DNA of 64,000 nucleotides from Lewinellaceae bacterium. Lineage in GTDB: Bacteria; Bacteroidota; Bacteroidia; Chitinophagales; Saprospiraceae. This document shows, piece by piece, positions 61,663-64,000 of the stretch. A program made the position numbers and the translations under genes. The notes beneath the pieces were generated by a model. That model was not told the DNA's origin and ran no database searches. It was given only the letters and a program-made list of their open reading frames with translations. Position 1 is the stretch's first letter. Every line of letters starts with the position of its first letter. The stretch is taken from NCBI GenBank assembly GCA_020636095.1, contig JACJYN010000003.1, positions 868,001 to 932,000 of the forward strand, in the 5' to 3' direction.

Positions 61663-62517
61663 TCATTCATTTCCGGCATTCAATTTCTCGAATGCAAGGT
61701 AAACAGCACGGTGCAGAATGGTTGCATGGTTTTCCTCCAGGAGGGGCTCGTAGAATAATTCAAGTTGCGCATTGCCGGAGCTTCGGATGGCATCCACCAG
61801 CTTATCCGCAACTTCGTGCATAACCGGGTGTTCCTTCCCCAGGGAAATGAAAATTCTTTTTCTCAACTTCCCGTTGGCCTTTAAAATATCGGCTGCACGG
61901 TTCACCAGGCTTTGCTGATCCCACCATAGCGAAGGGCTGACTATAATGTAATCATCGAATAAATTGGGTTTGTCTAACAGTATTTCCGTACAGAGCAACC
62001 CTCCCATCGACTGTCCGATTATAGTTTTTGGGCTGTTTGTCCGGTAGTGTTTTTCAATAAATGGTTGTACTTCCTTTTCAATAAAATCAATGAATTTCTC
62101 AGAACCGCCACTGCTGGGCAGGCTTTTGGTATCTTCTTCATCCCGGCTGGGCCGGGTGAAATCGCGGTATCTGTCTACATTAGCGATTCCCACCACAATC
62201 GATTTGGGCAGCAGCTCATACATATTCATAAATTGCACCAACCCGGCTATATGCGGGAAGTCTTCGTGGGCTGAGCCATCGAGCAGATAAATGACAGGGT
62301 AAGTGGTTAAAGAATCCGGGTGATAACCCTCCGGGAGGTAAATATTGAGCACTCGCTTTTCTCCGAGCTCTTTGGAGTCGATTGCTTCCACCACACCAAA
62401 AGGGAATAACTGCTCGGCCCTGGCATATCTGGGGTCAGCTTGTTGCTGGGCCCTGGCCGGCTGTGCGATCCATAAAAGAAGGAAAATGAAATAAGCAATT
62501 TTTACAGGATTGGCCAT
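61663..62517 (-). CDS. Exported esterase of the alpha/beta-hydrolase (esterase D-like) family
   Basis: 284 residues with a signal peptide (1-23, ending ARAQ). VIYLLDGSAHEDF, TIIGQSMGGLLCTEILL (nucleophile Ser in GQSMGG) and ENHATILHRAVY (catalytic His) define a fold like that of Fes/IroE siderophore esterases and other polyketide or carboxyl esterases. ISLGKEHPVMHEV precedes the acid region. No siderophore genes are near, so the substrate is open. It follows the cytochrome gene on the same strand after 70 bp. Confidence 0.85.
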   Translation of the reverse strand: MANPVKIAYFIFLLLWIAQPARAQQQADPRYARAEQLFPFGVVEAIDSKELGEKRVLNIYLPEGYHPDSLTTYPVIYLLDGSAHEDFPHIAGLVQFMNMYELLPKSIVVGIANVDRYRDFTRPSRDEEDTKSLPSSGGSEKFIDFIEKEVQPFIEKHYRTNSPKTIIGQSMGGLLCTEILLDKPNLFDDYIIVSPSLWWDQQSLVNRAADILKANGKLRKRIFISLGKEHPVMHEVADKLVDAIRSSGNAQLELFYEPLLEENHATILHRAVYLAFEKLNAGNE

Positions 62518-62587
62518 TGATCGTGTGATTTCTTAGAGCTTGTCCATGTTTTTTGAAAAGCCGTCCGGTGGCTTTCTAACGGAAAGC

Positions 62588-64000
62588 CTACCATGTATTC
62601 TTTATCAACCGCTTGGTTATTAAGCCACGGCTGGTATGCAAATGCAGGAAGTACAAGCCCGGTTGGACGGGCAGTTGAATTTGTTGAGTTCCTGGGCCCC
62701 AGGATTGTATTTTCCGCCCTTTAGCATCGAATAAGGATAAATGTTGAATAGCAATTCCTGCGCCTGCTCTGATTTCTACACGCTCCGAACGGACGGGGTT
62801 GGGAAATACTTTTATCTGGGCGGCGATAACATCCGAGGCGGAGCTCACCGATGGGAATTCAATATCTGCCAGGCTAAGCTCGGCTATCAGCACCGGAGCA
62901 TTGTCCATACTGTTGAACATCTGGCGGAAGGTGTCGATCTCCGGCGTGCTTTCGGCGAAGATAGGCGCCAGCCACCGGGGAGGGAGCGAGTGATAATACG
63001 CCCGGGCGGTCACCTGGACTCGTCCTTCGTAGCCCAGGGTGGGGATGTGGAATTCGAGGATGTCGCCGCCGGAGCCTTCTTCCCCGTTGTCGTAGTTGAA
63101 ATTATCATCCGTCAGCGCACGGCCTACGATGCGGGTGGTGTCGTACACCTCATCGGCAGTGCTGAAGCCCCGGGGCGGCAGGCGGTTGTCTTTGAGCATG
63201 CGGTCGGCATGTTCCAGCACGACGGTGAAACCGCCGGTATCGTCGCCGGCGGCCATCTCGTAAATCTGCACCTGATCGGGCCGGTTGATGACGGCGTAGT
63301 GGGGCTCCACTCCGGCATCCTCATCGGTGAGTTCGTAGTTTTCGTTGAAGCGGCCGGAGTGGAAGAGGGTGTCTCCGGCCTCGGTGGTGGCTATGAATTC
63401 GATAAACAGGCGGCGGCTCGGGTAGCCGGAGGGCAGCTTGTGCCCCGCCCGGTTGGTGAGTTGCAGCTGGAAGTAGGCCGTGTCTTCCTGCACGCCCATC
63501 CACTCCAGATTGGAAGAGAGGGATTTGTTTTGCAGCATTTTGTAGGTCGCCTCAATGGTGGCGTCGAAGTCCTCCGGCGAGGCGTCGATGCCGAGCTCGG
63601 CGCGGTGTTCTTTCATCAGTTGCAGCATGAAGGTATTGGCGCCGGCCATCTCGTGCAGCCCAAAGGGGGAGCGCCCTTCCAGGAACAGGTAGTTGGCGGA
63701 GATGACGACCGGCTCTTCCAGCCGGGGCAGGTGGCAACCCTGGCAGCTCTGTTCCTGTTCGTAGTCTGAGTTGAGCCATTCGTGGTAGGTGGCCTGCTCG
63801 ACAAAGGTAGTGCCCAGCAACTGGCCGTTCGTGCCGATGGGCTCGGTGAGCAGGGTGTGGCAGGAGGCGCACAGGCCGGCATCGGTGACGTGGTCGCCGA
63901 AGAGCGGCTCCATCCCGACAAACTCGGCCATGGGTGGGGCAAAGGGCAGGAAGTAGGGGCCGTACACCACCCGGTTGGTGTCAAAATTGATATTTCCGGA
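62588..64000 (-). CDS. Multiheme c-type cytochrome with type IX sorting tail (cut by window edge)
   Basis: The frame is open to base 64000, so the N-terminus is outside; the GTG at 63970 is unlikely to be the start. Two heme sites are visible, CASCH and CQGCH, near the 5' side, with other His residues available as ligands; more sites may lie upstream. A middle region has LTNRAGHKLPSGYPSRRLFI, a motif of cytochrome c554/multiheme-type proteins. The C-terminus (IKVFPNPVRSERVEI...PGLYFLHLHTSRG...KRLIKN) is a type IX sorting domain, placing the protein on the cell surface or outside. A role in extracellular electron transfer is possible. Confidence 0.85.
   Translation of the reverse strand, partial: SGNINFDTNRVVYGPYFLPFAPPMAEFVGMEPLFGDHVTDAGLCASCHTLLTEPIGTNGQLLGTTFVEQATYHEWLNSDYEQEQSCQGCHLPRLEEPVVISANYLFLEGRSPFGLHEMAGANTFMLQLMKEHRAELGIDASPEDFDATIEATYKMLQNKSLSSNLEWMGVQEDTAYFQLQLTNRAGHKLPSGYPSRRLFIEFIATTEAGDTLFHSGRFNENYELTDEDAGVEPHYAVINRPDQVQIYEMAAGDDTGGFTVVLEHADRMLKDNRLPPRGFSTADEVYDTTRIVGRALTDDNFNYDNGEEGSGGDILEFHIPTLGYEGRVQVTARAYYHSLPPRWLAPIFAESTPEIDTFRQMFNSMDNAPVLIAELSLADIEFPSVSSASDVIAAQIKVFPNPVRSERVEIRAGAGIAIQHLSLFDAKGRKIQSWGPGTQQIQLPVQPGLYFLHLHTSRGLITKRLIKNTW

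Noticed and set aside
62741..63769. 342-residue ORF on the plus strand
   Set aside because: Antisense to the multiheme cytochrome; no motif of its own.

Overview
The window reads as chromosome of a Bacteroidota member, most likely class Saprospiria (Lewinella/Haliscomenobacter-type). The grounds are TonB receptors with N-terminal carboxypeptidase-like domains, a hybrid two-component regulator with 14 propeller repeats, C-terminal type IX secretion tails, TAnnTTTG-type -7 elements and moderate GC. The taxon is inferred from gene content only. I saw no rRNA, tRNA, CRISPR array, phage or plasmid core.

Layout. 1-6.6 kb: end of a probable metallophosphoesterase, a secreted protein, then a response regulator / histidine kinase / TonB receptor cluster with three 11-bp-spaced direct repeats before the receptor. 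6.8-9.9 kb: a RelB/RelE-type locus whose antitoxin is intact but whose toxin gene is split by a 157-bp palindromic element and a 2.26-kb decayed IS. 10-15.4 kb: heme-type receptor, gluconolactonase-like lipoprotein, DUF1059 and a secreted OsmC protein. 15.5-23.2 kb: hybrid regulator, a TonB plug protein without a barrel, and a metal-type receptor with two frameshifts behind a DtxR/MntR-like palindrome. 23.2-28.9 kb: FtsX/MacB-type permease, Uma2 nuclease, two secreted unknowns. 29-35.9 kb: a scrambled block with a complete persulfide-dioxygenase/rhodanese gene, a truncated 99%-identical second copy, remnants of an AAA ATPase, a DUF4058 gene and a TPR gene, and several palindromic elements. 36-39.5 kb: putative zinc/copper uptake operon. 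39.8-46.8 kb: two tandem serine hydrolases, prolyl oligopeptidase, a DUF4412-like protein, an oxidoreductase. 47-52.6 kb: CoiA-like nuclease, TPR protein, SlyD, SucA. 52.8-58.3 kb: a CHAT-TPR protease and lipoprotein facing an ECF sigma factor and a membrane-TPR partner. 58.7-64 kb: FG-GAP type IX substrate, esterase, multiheme cytochrome running off the edge.

Three themes stand out. First, outer-membrane uptake is paired with local regulation at several loci. Second, the intergenic DNA is full of 100-210-bp palindromic elements, some in matched pairs, several apparently inserted at (C)TTAG/(C)TAAG; they have broken or re-edged genes. Third, the CHAT protease / ECF sigma module is the best candidate for an uncharacterised system, perhaps an envelope-stress or regulated-proteolysis circuit. 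That function is inference.
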